From Schlegelella_A sp963778525 (GTDB taxonomy: Bacteria; Pseudomonadota; Gammaproteobacteria; Burkholderiales; Burkholderiaceae_C): a DNA stretch of 64,000 nt. This document shows positions 1 through 7,776 of this stretch, piece after piece (the first letter of the stretch is position 1; every line of letters starts with the position of its first letter). A program made the position numbers and the translations under genes. Location of the stretch: assembly GCA_963778525.1 (NCBI GenBank), contig CAVZUJ010000004.1, positions 186,001 to 250,000 of the forward strand, in the 5' to 3' direction. Below the pieces are notes generated by a model. It saw only the letters and a program-made list of their open reading frames with translations. It did no database searches and had not been told where the DNA came from.

Positions 1-1113
1 CGGCGCCGACGGCGGATCCTCCATCGGCAGCGTGTCCCCGGAAGGGATGCCGCCCATGACCGGAGCCAGCGCCGTCTTGCGCGGCTGGTACGGCGCGGGC
101 CGGAAGGCCCCGAGCTCGGGCACGGCACGGCCATCGGTGGGGGCCTGCTCGCGCAGCCGGCTCCAGGTGCCGGTGATGAAGGCCCAGGCGTCGGCCGGAC
201 GCGCGACCTGAGGCGTGGTTCTCACGGCGACACCGGTGCCGCGGCCGAGGTCGAGGCCGTGGGTGACCAGGGTGCTCGCCGATGCCAGCGGCAGCAGGAG
301 CAGGTTGCGGCTCGGCCAGGGGCCAGCGAGGATGTCGTCGTGCAGCGGCTTCAGGGCCGCTGCGATCGCGTGGCCCGGTAGCTCGCCGACCATGACGACA
401 CCGAGGCGGCTATAGGCCAGGAGCGTCTTGGCCAGCGCGTGGCGCGACGCGGTGTCGGCGTCGGCTTCGGTCGTGTAGAGCCGCAGCGACTGCTGGTCGG
501 TCGTGGGCAGCTCGACGAACTCGAGGGTCGCCAGGGCCGTGCCGTAGCCCTGCCGGCGGATGACGAGCTTTTGCACCGCCCGGCCGCTGGCCGCGGCAAT
601 GCCGGCGAGCAACTTGCGCGAGGACGCGGTCGCGATGTCGTGGACGGCGATGAACTCCGGATGCGAATGCTCGAACTGCTGCTGCAAGGCCTCGGCCGGC
701 GCGCAAGAGACGAAAAGCTCGCGCTCGTTGCCACCGATCTGCCTGCCGATCTCGTCCTTCTCGCCGGCCAGGTAGTCGTTCTCGTCGGGCAGGATCTGCG
801 TGGCCAGGGCCGTATGCGCGCGGGTCGAGGCCCAGGCATCGGGCGACTCGGACGCGCTGCTCGCGCTGCCCGAACGGGTTGCCCGCGTCGGCTGCCATTC
901 CTCTTCGGTGCGCGTCGGGCTCGTCTGCGCGCGCGTCGCCGGCCACTCACCGGGAACGGAGCGATGCGTCAAGGCCCGGGTCGCCTGCCATTCGTCGATC
1001 TCTTCCTGGGTCGCCGTCTCGGCGCGGGTCGCGGGCCATTCGTCCGGTGCGGCAGCGGCCGCTCCGGTTTTCGAAGACTCCCAGGCAAACTTGCTGCCGC
1101 TGGAATTGCTCAT
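1..1113 (-). CDS. hypothetical protein with W-x-x-T-R-A repeats, C-terminus cut by window edge
   Basis: An open minus frame of 371 codons runs from an ATG at 1113 to the window edge without a stop. Residues 1-101 are low in complexity and carry an imperfect repeat of 15-21 residues. Tryptophans stand at 11, 26, 42, 57, 73 and 94, and five of the six are followed by the pattern P/Q/A-A/P/S-T-R-A; the first is the degenerate WESSKT. After about residue 105 the protein looks globular, with mixed alpha/beta character, and it becomes Pro-rich near the visible end. I recognise no family, signal peptide or membrane segment. The gene diverges from rpsF across 350 bp. The plus-strand frame at 439-1257 covering the same DNA is a shadow, because its translation is only Arg/Gly/Ala-rich. 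The function is unknown. Confidence 0.72.
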   Translation of the reverse strand, partial: MSNSSGSKFAWESSKTGAAAAAPDEWPATRAETATQEEIDEWQATRALTHRSVPGEWPATRAQTSPTRTEEEWQPTRATRSGSASSASESPDAWASTRAHTALATQILPDENDYLAGEKDEIGRQIGGNERELFVSCAPAEALQQQFEHSHPEFIAVHDIATASSRKLLAGIAAASGRAVQKLVIRRQGYGTALATLEFVELPTTDQQSLRLYTTEADADTASRHALAKTLLAYSRLGVVMVGELPGHAIAAALKPLHDDILAGPWPSRNLLLLPLASASTLVTHGLDLGRGTGVAVRTTPQVARPADAWAFITGTWSRLREQAPTDGRAVPELGAFRPAPYQPRKTALAPVMGGIPSGDTLPMEDPPSAP

Positions 1114-1372
1114 CGAATCGGTTCCGTTCGAAACCCGCGGCCACGAAAGTGCCGTCGGCGCGAAACGAGCGTCGTGGGCCAAGCGGCCACTCGCCCTTGC
1201 GTTTGCAGTGTAATCGCCATGCCGGCGTCGGCAATGGCCCGGACGGGTAGACGGTAACCGGCGAGTGCCGAGGATTGCCGAAACCCCGTTTCGGCCCACG
1301 TTGCCGCGGCGTCGCTGCCGGCCCAAGGCTGTCGGAGGCGCCGCGCCGCGCGCAGCGGACCCGTCTTCGCGG

Positions 1373-1378
1373 TATACT
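1373..1378 (+). promoter_or_regulatory. -10 element upstream of rpsF
   Basis: TATACT lies 86 bp before the rpsF start, in the 350-bp gap between divergent genes. No convincing TTGACA-like -35 lies 16-18 bp upstream. It is the best candidate for driving the rpsF-priB-rpsR-rplI transcript. The rest of 1114-1463 shows no gene. Confidence 0.4.
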
Positions 1379-1463
1379 CGTGGGCTTTTCCCTTGCCGCT
1401 TCGACCCCTCGAATTCGAGGCGGCTTCTTCGCCGGATTCCGGCGGAATCCACAAGGAGATTCG

Positions 1464-1826
1464 ATGCGTCACTACGAGATCGTGCTCTTGATCCATCCGG
1501 ACCAGAGCGAACAGGTTCCGGCCATGCTGGAACGCTACAAGGCACTTGTCACCGCTGGCGGCGGCAAGGTGCACCGGGTCGAGGACTGGGGTCGGCGACA
1601 GCTGGCCTACATGATCCAGAAGCTGGCCAAGGCGCACTACCTGTGCATCAACATCGAGTGCGACAGCAAGGTGCTGAACGAGCTCGAGACGGGCTTTCGC
1701 TTCAACGATGCCGTGCTTCGCCACCTGACGGTCGTCAAGAGCCACGCCGAGACCACGCCCTCGGTGATGATGAAGGCGGTCGATCGCGAAGAGTCGCGCC
1801 GCGCGCCGCAGGAGGCTTCGGCCTGA
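1464..1826 (+). CDS. rpsF: 30S ribosomal protein S6
   Basis: The 120-residue protein binds the central domain of 16S rRNA as a heterodimer with S18, whose gene is third in this operon. It opens with the characteristic MRHYEIVLLIHPDQSEQV and contains the conserved GG-x-V-x-R-x-EDWG-RRQLAY core near residues 34-50. A good Shine-Dalgarno (AAGGAG, 1453-1458) fixes the ATG at 1464, so the longer in-frame extension back to 1275 is not used. The short Ser/Glu/Arg/Ala tail is typical of betaproteobacterial S6. The stop codon overlaps the priB start, indicating translational coupling. Confidence 0.97.
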   Translation: MRHYEIVLLIHPDQSEQVPAMLERYKALVTAGGGKVHRVEDWGRRQLAYMIQKLAKAHYLCINIECDSKVLNELETGFRFNDAVLRHLTVVKSHAETTPSVMMKAVDREESRRAPQEASA

Positions 1827-2116
1827 CGAACCGGCTGGCCTTGACGGCGGCGATCGTCGAGCGAGGCGCTCTCAGGTTCACTCCCGCTGGTCTGCCGGCG
1901 CTCGACGTGAGCCTCAAGCACGAGTCGGAGATCCTCCAACTCGGCGAGAAGCGCAAGGTCTCGATCGAACTCCGCGCCAAGGCTGTCGGCGCCACGGTCA
2001 CCGAAGCATTGCTCGCAGCCCCGCTGGGCGTCGAGCACGGTTTCGAAGGCTTCGTCGGCTCGCAACGCAACGGTCGTGGAATCGTCTTTCACATCCAAAC
2101 CATCGAATTGAAGTAG
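1823..2116 (+). CDS. priB: primosomal replication protein N (PriB), probable CTG start
   Basis: PriB is a small single-stranded-DNA-binding OB-fold protein that helps PriA restart stalled forks. The frame reads (M)TNRLALTAAIVERGALRF and matches the E. coli N-terminus MTNRLVLSG residue for residue at positions 1-5. That alignment puts the start at a CTG codon, 1823-1825, where E. coli uses GTG. A strong GGAGG at 1811-1815 stands 7 nt upstream, and the CTG overlaps the rpsF TGA as CTGA. The only in-frame alternative, TTG at 1841, has no ribosome-binding site and would remove the conserved NRL. The product is 97 residues, normal for the family. It lies between rpsF and rpsR, as is usual in beta- and gammaproteobacteria. 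Confidence 0.92.
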   Translation: MTNRLALTAAIVERGALRFTPAGLPALDVSLKHESEILQLGEKRKVSIELRAKAVGATVTEALLAAPLGVEHGFEGFVGSQRNGRGIVFHIQTIELK

Positions 2117-2128
2117 AGAGGTCATCAC

Positions 2129-2419
2129 ATGCCCCCGCCCCGCGGTAAAGGTCGGTTCTCCAAGGACCGCAAGCCCAAGCGCAACACTCAGTCACTTCTG
2201 TTTCGCCGCAAACGCTTCTGTCGTTTCACCGTCACAGGCGTCAAGGAGATCGACTACAAGGACATCGACACCTTGCGCGATTTCATCGGCGAGAACGGCA
2301 AGATCACGCCAGCCCGTCTGACGGGCACGCGCGCCTTCTTCCAGCGCCAGCTGACGACGTGCATCAAGCGCGCCCGTTTCCTGGCGATGATGCCGTACAC
2401 CGACCAGCACAAGAGCTAA
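2129..2419 (+). CDS. rpsR: 30S ribosomal protein S18
   Basis: This 96-residue basic protein of the small subunit is the partner of S6. It shows the family signature: the K-E-I-D-Y-K-D block near residues 38-44, then the I-x-P-A-R-L-T-G-T segment and the QRQLTTCIKRARFLAMMPY helix toward the C-terminus. The N-terminal extension rich in Lys/Arg (PPPRGKGRFSKDRKPKR) is usual in betaproteobacteria. The start follows AGAGAGG at the normal distance. It is the third gene of the operon, 12 bp after priB. Confidence 0.97.
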   Translation: MPPPRGKGRFSKDRKPKRNTQSLLFRRKRFCRFTVTGVKEIDYKDIDTLRDFIGENGKITPARLTGTRAFFQRQLTTCIKRARFLAMMPYTDQHKS

Positions 2420-2431
2420 GGAACGGCCGCC

Positions 2432-2884
2432 ATGCAAGTCATTCTTCTGGAAAAGGTCGCCAACCTCGGCAACCTCGGCGACGTCGTCAAGGTCAAGGAC
2501 GGCTTTGCCCGCAATTTCCTCATCCCGACGCGCGCGGCGCGCCGGGCCACGGAAACGGCGATCAAGGAATTCGAGACCAAGCGCGCCGAGCTCGAGAAAA
2601 TCGCCGCCGATCGACTCGCCACCGCGCAAGCACTGGGCGAGAAGATGAGCGGCCGGACCGTGCACATCACGCAGAAGGCCGGCGTCGACGGTCGCCTGTT
2701 CGGCTCGGTCACCAACGCCGACATCGCCGATGCGCTGACCCGCATCGACTTCAAGGTCGCCAAGGCGCAGGTGCGCATGCCGAACGGTCCGCTGAAGACC
2801 GTGGGCGAGCACACCGTGACGGTGGCGCCGCATACCGACGTCGTGGTCGACGTCAAGGTCGTGGTTCTCGGCGAAACGACCTGA
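2432..2884 (+). CDS. rplI: 50S ribosomal protein L9
   Basis: L9 has two globular domains joined by a long helix and projects from the base of the L1 stalk; it helps to maintain reading frame. The 150 residues begin MQVILLEKVANLGNLGD and contain the N-terminal signature around GFARNFLIPTRAA (about residues 24-36), then the connecting helix and a C-terminal domain ending in V-V-L-G-E-T. It is the last gene before the terminator at 2943-2991. The ATG is preceded by AAGGA at 2419-2423. Confidence 0.97.
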   Translation: MQVILLEKVANLGNLGDVVKVKDGFARNFLIPTRAARRATETAIKEFETKRAELEKIAADRLATAQALGEKMSGRTVHITQKAGVDGRLFGSVTNADIADALTRIDFKVAKAQVRMPNGPLKTVGEHTVTVAPHTDVVVDVKVVVLGETT

Positions 2885-2942
2885 GTGGCCTGGGCCTTCG
2901 GCTCAGGCCGTCGGCAAAGGATCGCTCCTTCCCTGCTTCGCT

Positions 2943-2991
2943 CCCCTTCCTCCGAGAGGAAGGGGCGGGCTCCTCCGGAGCCCATTTTTTT
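2943..2991 (+). terminator. tandem hairpins ending the rpsF operon
   Basis: The downstream hairpin has a 7-bp stem, GGGCTCC/GGAGCCC (2967-2983), and is followed by A and seven T residues (2985-2991), a textbook intrinsic terminator. Just upstream, CCCCTTCC and GGAAGGGG (2943-2950 and 2958-2965) form a second stem. Together they separate rplI from dnaB. Confidence 0.85.
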
Positions 2992-3068
2992 GCGTTTCCA
3001 CCGTCGGTGCAATGGCTATCCCCAGCCTTGTCCACCGGTGAACGCAGGCGCGGCTCTATGATTTCTCG

Positions 3069-4502
3069 ATGACCGCGATCTTCTCGTCTTCGCCTCCCGC
3101 AACCGACCCCCGCGGCGACGACGACGTTGCCCGGCTGCGCGTTCCACCCCATTCGGTCGAGGCCGAGCAAAGCGTGCTCGGTGGCCTTCTGCTCGACAAC
3201 GGGGCTTGGGACCGGGTCGGCGACCTGCTCGGCGACTCCGATTTCTATCGCTACGAGCACCGGCTGATCTACCTTGGCATCTCGGCGCTCGTCAACGCGA
3301 CGAAGCCGGCCGACGTCATCACCGTCTTCGAGCAACTGCAAAGCCTCGGCAAGGCCGAGGAGTGCGGCGGACTCGCGTACCTGAACGCCCTGGCGCAGAG
3401 CGTGCCGAGCGCGGCCAACATCCGGCGCTACGCCGAGATCGTGCGCGAACGCTCGGTGCTGAGAAAGCTCGTCGCGGCCAGCGACGAGATCGCCACCAGT
3501 GCCTTCAATCCGCAGGGCCGGCCGGTGGCGCAGATCCTCGACGAAGCCGAAGGCCGCATCTTTCGCATCGGCGAAGAAGGCTCGAAATCGCGCCAGGGTT
3601 TCCAGAGCATGGACACGCTGGTGGTGCAGCTGATCGACCGGGTCAACGAGCTGCACGAGAACGGCGCCGAGGAAGTGACCGGCGTGCGCACCGGCTTCTA
3701 CGATCTCGACCGCCTCACCGCCGGCCTGCAGGCGGGCGACCTGATCGTGCTGGCGGCGCGGCCGTCGATGGGCAAGACCGCGCTGGCGCTCAACATCGCC
3801 GAGCACGTCGCGGTCAAGGAAGGCCTGCCCGTGGTGGTCTTCTCGATGGAAATGGGCGCGTCGCAACTGGCCTTGCGCATGGTCGGATCGCTCGGCCGCA
3901 TCGACCAGCAGCGCCTGCGCACCGGTGCGCTGCGCGACGACGAATGGGGCCGCCTCTCCGAGGCCGTCGAAAAGCTCGGCAAGGTGAGCTTGTTCATCGA
4001 CGAGAGCGGCTCGCTCAGCCCGAGCGAGCTGCGCGCGCGAGCGCGCCGGCAAGCGCGCCAGTGCGGCCAGCTCGGCCTGATCGTCGTCGACTACCTGCAG
4101 CTCATGAGCGGCAGCTCGGAGACGAGCGAGGAAAACCGCGCAACCGTTGTCGGCGAGATCTCGCGTGCCCTGAAGTCGCTGGCCAAGGAGCTGAAGTGCC
4201 CCCTGATCGCCGTCTCGCAGCTCAACCGGGGCGTCGAGTCGCGTACCGACAAGCGGCCGATGATGAGCGACCTGCGCGAGTCCGGTGCGATCGAGCAGGA
4301 CGCCGATGTGATCATGTTCATCTACCGCGACGACTACTACAACAAGCTCGAAGGTCCCAGCCCCAGCAAGGAGCCGGGCGTGGCCGAGGTCATCATCGCC
4401 AAGCAGCGGAACGGTCCGACGGATACCTTCAGGCTCACCTTCCTGAAGCCGCTCACCAAGTTCGACAACCTGGCGCCCGGAAGCGCGGGCAGCGACTACT
4501 GA
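3069..4502 (+). CDS. dnaB: replicative DNA helicase DnaB
   Basis: DnaB is the hexameric 5'-3' helicase that unwinds DNA ahead of the replisome. The 477-residue protein has the N-terminal primase-interacting domain (PPHSVEAEQSVLGGLLLD near residues 26-43), a linker, and a RecA-like C-terminal domain. Walker A is visible as ARPSMGKTA near residue 233, and Walker B as LIVVDYLQLM near residues 337-346. The SDLRESGAIEQDAD motif follows. No Shine-Dalgarno is present; TATGAT at 3057-3062 lies so close that transcription could begin at the ATG itself. Length and motifs are those of ordinary chromosomal DnaB, with no intein. Confidence 0.97.
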   Translation: MTAIFSSSPPATDPRGDDDVARLRVPPHSVEAEQSVLGGLLLDNGAWDRVGDLLGDSDFYRYEHRLIYLGISALVNATKPADVITVFEQLQSLGKAEECGGLAYLNALAQSVPSAANIRRYAEIVRERSVLRKLVAASDEIATSAFNPQGRPVAQILDEAEGRIFRIGEEGSKSRQGFQSMDTLVVQLIDRVNELHENGAEEVTGVRTGFYDLDRLTAGLQAGDLIVLAARPSMGKTALALNIAEHVAVKEGLPVVVFSMEMGASQLALRMVGSLGRIDQQRLRTGALRDDEWGRLSEAVEKLGKVSLFIDESGSLSPSELRARARRQARQCGQLGLIVVDYLQLMSGSSETSEENRATVVGEISRALKSLAKELKCPLIAVSQLNRGVESRTDKRPMMSDLRESGAIEQDADVIMFIYRDDYYNKLEGPSPSKEPGVAEVIIAKQRNGPTDTFRLTFLKPLTKFDNLAPGSAGSDY

Positions 4503-4598
4503 TCTGGCGCTTCCGCGACTCGCGGCCTAGGGCGGCTGCCCCATTCGAGAGGCGGCAGACCCGCTACCATCGGTTCGACTGCAATCGCCCACGCACGC

Positions 4599-5405
4599 AT
4601 GCCGAGACCGCGTTTCCGCTCCGCCACCGAGCCGGCATCCCACGCCGACCCGCGACCACCCGGGCCCCTGCTGATGCTTCTCGAGGGTCGCGCACCCCTC
4701 GAGTACTTCTCGATGTTCGCGGCCTATCCTTGGCTGCGCAGCCTGCCGCGCGGCGACGGTCACGGCGTCATGGTGTTCCCCGGCATGGGCGCCAACGACA
4801 TGACGACATGGCCGTTGCGCGGCTTCCTGCAGAGCCTCGGCTACGTCACGCAGGCCTGGGGTCAAGGCCTCAACTTCGGTCCGAAGCGGGGCGTGCTCGA
4901 GCGCTGCGCCAATGACATTCGTGCCCTCTCGCAACGCACCGGCCATCCGGTCAGCCTGATCGGCTGGAGCCTGGGCGGCATCTACGCCCGTGAAATGGCC
5001 AAGGAGCTGCCGAGCGTCGCCCGCTGCGTCATCACCCTCGGCACGCCCTTCACCGGCCATCCGAAGGCCACCAACGCGTGGCGCATCTACGAATGGCTGA
5101 GCGGAACGAGCGTTGGCGACGCAGCGCTGATGGCCCAGGTGCGCCGGCCGCCGCCGGTACCGACGACCTCGATCTATTCGCGCACCGATGGCGTGGTCTC
5201 CTGGCGCTGCAGCCTCAACGAGCCGGGTCCGCTGGCCGAGAACATCGAGGTCCATGGCAGCCACGTCGGGATGGGCATGAACCCGCTGGCCCTGTATGCC
5301 ATCGCCGACCGGCTGGCCCAGCCGATCGGGCACTGGCAGCCCTTCGACGCGAGCGGCGCACGACGCTGGTTCTATCGCACCGGCGTCAGCGAGCTAGCCA
5401 CCTAG
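4599..5405 (+). CDS. alpha/beta hydrolase, lipase/PGAP1-like
   Basis: This 268-residue protein of the alpha/beta-hydrolase fold has the nucleophile elbow G-W-S-L-G-G near residues 122-127, with Ser as predicted nucleophile. An oxyanion-type segment FPGMGANDMTTWPLRGFL lies near residue 66. A C-terminal HGSHVGMG near residue 220 could supply the catalytic His. The loop TLGTPFTGHPKATNA after the elbow resembles bacterial triacylglycerol lipases and PGAP1-like esterases. There is no signal peptide, so it is probably cytosolic. A second hydrolase starts one base after its stop, suggesting co-expression. The substrate cannot be told from sequence. Confidence 0.8.
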   Translation: MPRPRFRSATEPASHADPRPPGPLLMLLEGRAPLEYFSMFAAYPWLRSLPRGDGHGVMVFPGMGANDMTTWPLRGFLQSLGYVTQAWGQGLNFGPKRGVLERCANDIRALSQRTGHPVSLIGWSLGGIYAREMAKELPSVARCVITLGTPFTGHPKATNAWRIYEWLSGTSVGDAALMAQVRRPPPVPTTSIYSRTDGVVSWRCSLNEPGPLAENIEVHGSHVGMGMNPLALYAIADRLAQPIGHWQPFDASGARRWFYRTGVSELAT

Positions 5406-5406
5406 G

Positions 5407-6291
5407 ATGCAGATCGCCGCCAACGGCATTGCCCTCGAAGTGGAAGATCATGGCTCGCCTGCCGGCGAGCCGCTGCTGCTTGTCATGGGCCTCGGCATGC
5501 AATTGCTGGCCTGGCCGGATGGCTTCGTCGCCGGGCTCGTCGAGCGCGGCTTTCGTGTCATCCGCTTCGACAATCGCGACATCGGCCTCAGCACCAGCTT
5601 CGAATCGATGGGTGTGCCGAACCTGGCCTTCGATTCGATCCGCTACACGATCGGCATGAAGGTGAAAAGCCCCTATTCGCTCGCCGACATGGCCGCCGAC
5701 AGCATCGGCGTGCTCGACGCGCTCGGCATCGCGCGAGCCCACGTCTGCGGTGCATCGATGGGCGGCATGATCGCCCAGCACATGGCCGCCGCGTATCCGG
5801 ATCGACTGAAGAGCCTGACGCTGATGATGACGAGCAGCGGCGCCCGGCGTCTGCCGGGGCCGTCGCTCAAGGTGCGCGCTTCGCTCATTTCGCGACCGAA
5901 GAACCCGCGCGAGCTGAGCAGCATCGTCGAGCACTACGTCGACCTGTACGGCCTCATCGGCAGCCCGGCGTTTCCGGCGCCCAGGGCAGAGCTTCGCGAG
6001 CGTTTCACGCGCTCGGTGAAGCGCTCCTATCGTCCGGCGGGAACGGCTCGCCAGATGGTGGCGATCGCCGCCGATGGCGACCGCTCCAGGCTGCTCGGCG
6101 CCATCCGTGCGCCGACCCAGGTCATCCACGGCCTGGCCGACGCCCTGGTGCCGGTGGCCGCCGGTCGCGACCTGGCACAGCGCATCCCGGCTGCCGCGCT
6201 CGATCTCATCGATGGCATGGGCCACGACCTGCCCAAGGAGCTCTGGCCGCGTTTCGTGGCCGGCATCGCCGCCGCGGCCGGCCGCGCCTGA
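5407..6291 (+). CDS. alpha/beta hydrolase
   Basis: This 294-residue hydrolase has the nucleophile motif G-A-S-M-G-G near residue 115, an oxyanion hole around LLLVMGLGMQLLAWPDGF at residues 20-37, and the typical late Asp (IHGLADALVPV) and His (DGMGHDLPKELWP) positions of the catalytic triad. The DNRDIGLST segment is common in the esterase/hydrolase branch that includes aclacinomycin methylesterase-like proteins. It starts with ATG right after the upstream hydrolase stop and probably shares its transcript. The natural substrate is unknown. Confidence 0.82.
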   Translation: MQIAANGIALEVEDHGSPAGEPLLLVMGLGMQLLAWPDGFVAGLVERGFRVIRFDNRDIGLSTSFESMGVPNLAFDSIRYTIGMKVKSPYSLADMAADSIGVLDALGIARAHVCGASMGGMIAQHMAAAYPDRLKSLTLMMTSSGARRLPGPSLKVRASLISRPKNPRELSSIVEHYVDLYGLIGSPAFPAPRAELRERFTRSVKRSYRPAGTARQMVAIAADGDRSRLLGAIRAPTQVIHGLADALVPVAAGRDLAQRIPAAALDLIDGMGHDLPKELWPRFVAGIAAAAGRA

Positions 6292-6467
6292 GTCTTCCAT
6301 CGGTCGAGCGCTCGCCACGCCGACCTCGCCCCGACCCCGAGCGGCGCTCGCTCGATTCGCATTGCCACTGGCTGCCGGCGGCACTAAAGTGCCTGGCCGG
6401 CCATGCCGGTGCAACCGCGGCATGCCCCGCGTTGCGAACGACAAAGAAACACACGAGGGAGATCCGC

Positions 6468-7766
6468 ATGAAGAGGAAATTGCCGCCTGCCGCCTGGATC
6501 CTGGTCGCGATGGTGGTCGGGATCCTCCTCGGGTACATGATCTTCACGAGCTTTCCGGATCACAAGTCTGCGACCGAGATCGCCGGCTACGTCTCGATCA
6601 TGTCCGACGTCTTCCTGCGCCTGATCAAGATGCTGATCGGGCCGCTGGTGTTCTCGACGCTGGTGGTCGGCATTGCGCACATGGGCGACGCCAGATCGGT
6701 GGGCCGCGTCTTCGGCAAGGCGATCGGCTGGTTCGTCACCGCATCGCTGATCTCGCTGATCCTCGGCCTCATCATGGCCAACCTGCTCGAGCCGGGCAAG
6801 AACCTGGGCCTGCCGTTGCCCGACATCGGCAGCTCGGCCAACCTGGCGACGTCGAAGTTCACGCTGAAGGATTTCATCAGCCACATGGTGCCGCGCTCCT
6901 TCGCCGAGGCGATGGCCAACAACGAGATCCTGCAGATCGTGGTGTTCTCGATGTTCTTCGGCGTCGCCCTCGCGTCGCTCGGCGACAAGGCCCGGACCCT
7001 GATCCTGGCGATCGAGGAGCTCTCGCACGCGATGCTCAAGATCACCGGCTACGTGATGAAGCTGGCGCCGCTCGCGGTGATGGCGGCGATGGCGGCAACG
7101 GTCGCCGTCAACGGCCTGGCGATCCTGCTCAAGTTCGCCGTCTTCATGGGCGACTTCTACATCGGCTTGATCCTGCTCTGGGGCGTGCTGACGGCGGCCG
7201 GATTCATCTTCCTGGGCCCGCGGGTCTTCAAGTTGCTGGCCCTGATCAGGGAGGCGTTCCTGCTGTCGTTCGCCACGGCGAGCTCGGAGGCGGCGTATCC
7301 GAAGATCCTCGACGCGCTCGACCGCTTCGGCGTCAAGCGCAAGATCTCCAGCTTCGTCATGCCGATGGGCTATTCCTTCAATCTCGACGGCTCGATGATG
7401 TACTGCACTTTTGCGGTGCTGTTCATCGCCCAGGCCTACAACATCGTGCTGCCGATCGGCACGCAGATCACGATGCTGCTGATCCTGATGCTGACGTCCA
7501 AAGGCATGGCCGGAGTTCCGCGTGCCTCGCTCGTCGTGATCGCCGCGACGCTCAACCAGTTCAGCATTCCGGAAGCCGGCCTGCTGCTCATCCTCGGCGT
7601 CGACACCTTCCTCGACATGGGTCGCTCGGCCACCAATGCGGTGGGCAACTCGATCGCCTCGGCCGTGGTGGCGAAGTGGGAGGGCGCTCTCGTGCCGGAA
7701 GCCGAAGCAGAGGCCCATGCGCGCACGCTCGACGCCAACCTCGCCCCGCAACTTGGCCACGCCTGA
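6468..7766 (+). CDS. dicarboxylate/amino acid:cation symporter (DAACS family)
   Basis: This 432-residue inner-membrane protein has about eight hydrophobic helices and the two re-entrant loops of the DAACS (DctA/GltP) family. The substrate-site motif near the first hairpin reads ATASSEAAYPKI, where most family members have SSS-x-x-TLP. The NLDGS motif (GYSFNLDGSMMYC) replaces NMDGT and should bind the cation. The start at 6468 is chosen because GAGGGAGAT (6455-6463) precedes it; the ATG at 6432 has no such site. Ten bases after its stop a periplasmic glutamate-type binding protein starts, which suggests that acidic amino acids are the substrate. C4-dicarboxylates remain possible. Confidence 0.9.
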   Translation: MKRKLPPAAWILVAMVVGILLGYMIFTSFPDHKSATEIAGYVSIMSDVFLRLIKMLIGPLVFSTLVVGIAHMGDARSVGRVFGKAIGWFVTASLISLILGLIMANLLEPGKNLGLPLPDIGSSANLATSKFTLKDFISHMVPRSFAEAMANNEILQIVVFSMFFGVALASLGDKARTLILAIEELSHAMLKITGYVMKLAPLAVMAAMAATVAVNGLAILLKFAVFMGDFYIGLILLWGVLTAAGFIFLGPRVFKLLALIREAFLLSFATASSEAAYPKILDALDRFGVKRKISSFVMPMGYSFNLDGSMMYCTFAVLFIAQAYNIVLPIGTQITMLLILMLTSKGMAGVPRASLVVIAATLNQFSIPEAGLLLILGVDTFLDMGRSATNAVGNSIASAVVAKWEGALVPEAEAEAHARTLDANLAPQLGHA

Positions 7767-7776
7767 GGCGACGCCG

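Noticed and set aside
439..1257. 272-residue plus-strand frame
   Set aside because: Its translation is a low-complexity Arg/Gly/Ala string and it is antisense to a frame with a coherent repeat and a good start; it is a shadow in GC-rich DNA.
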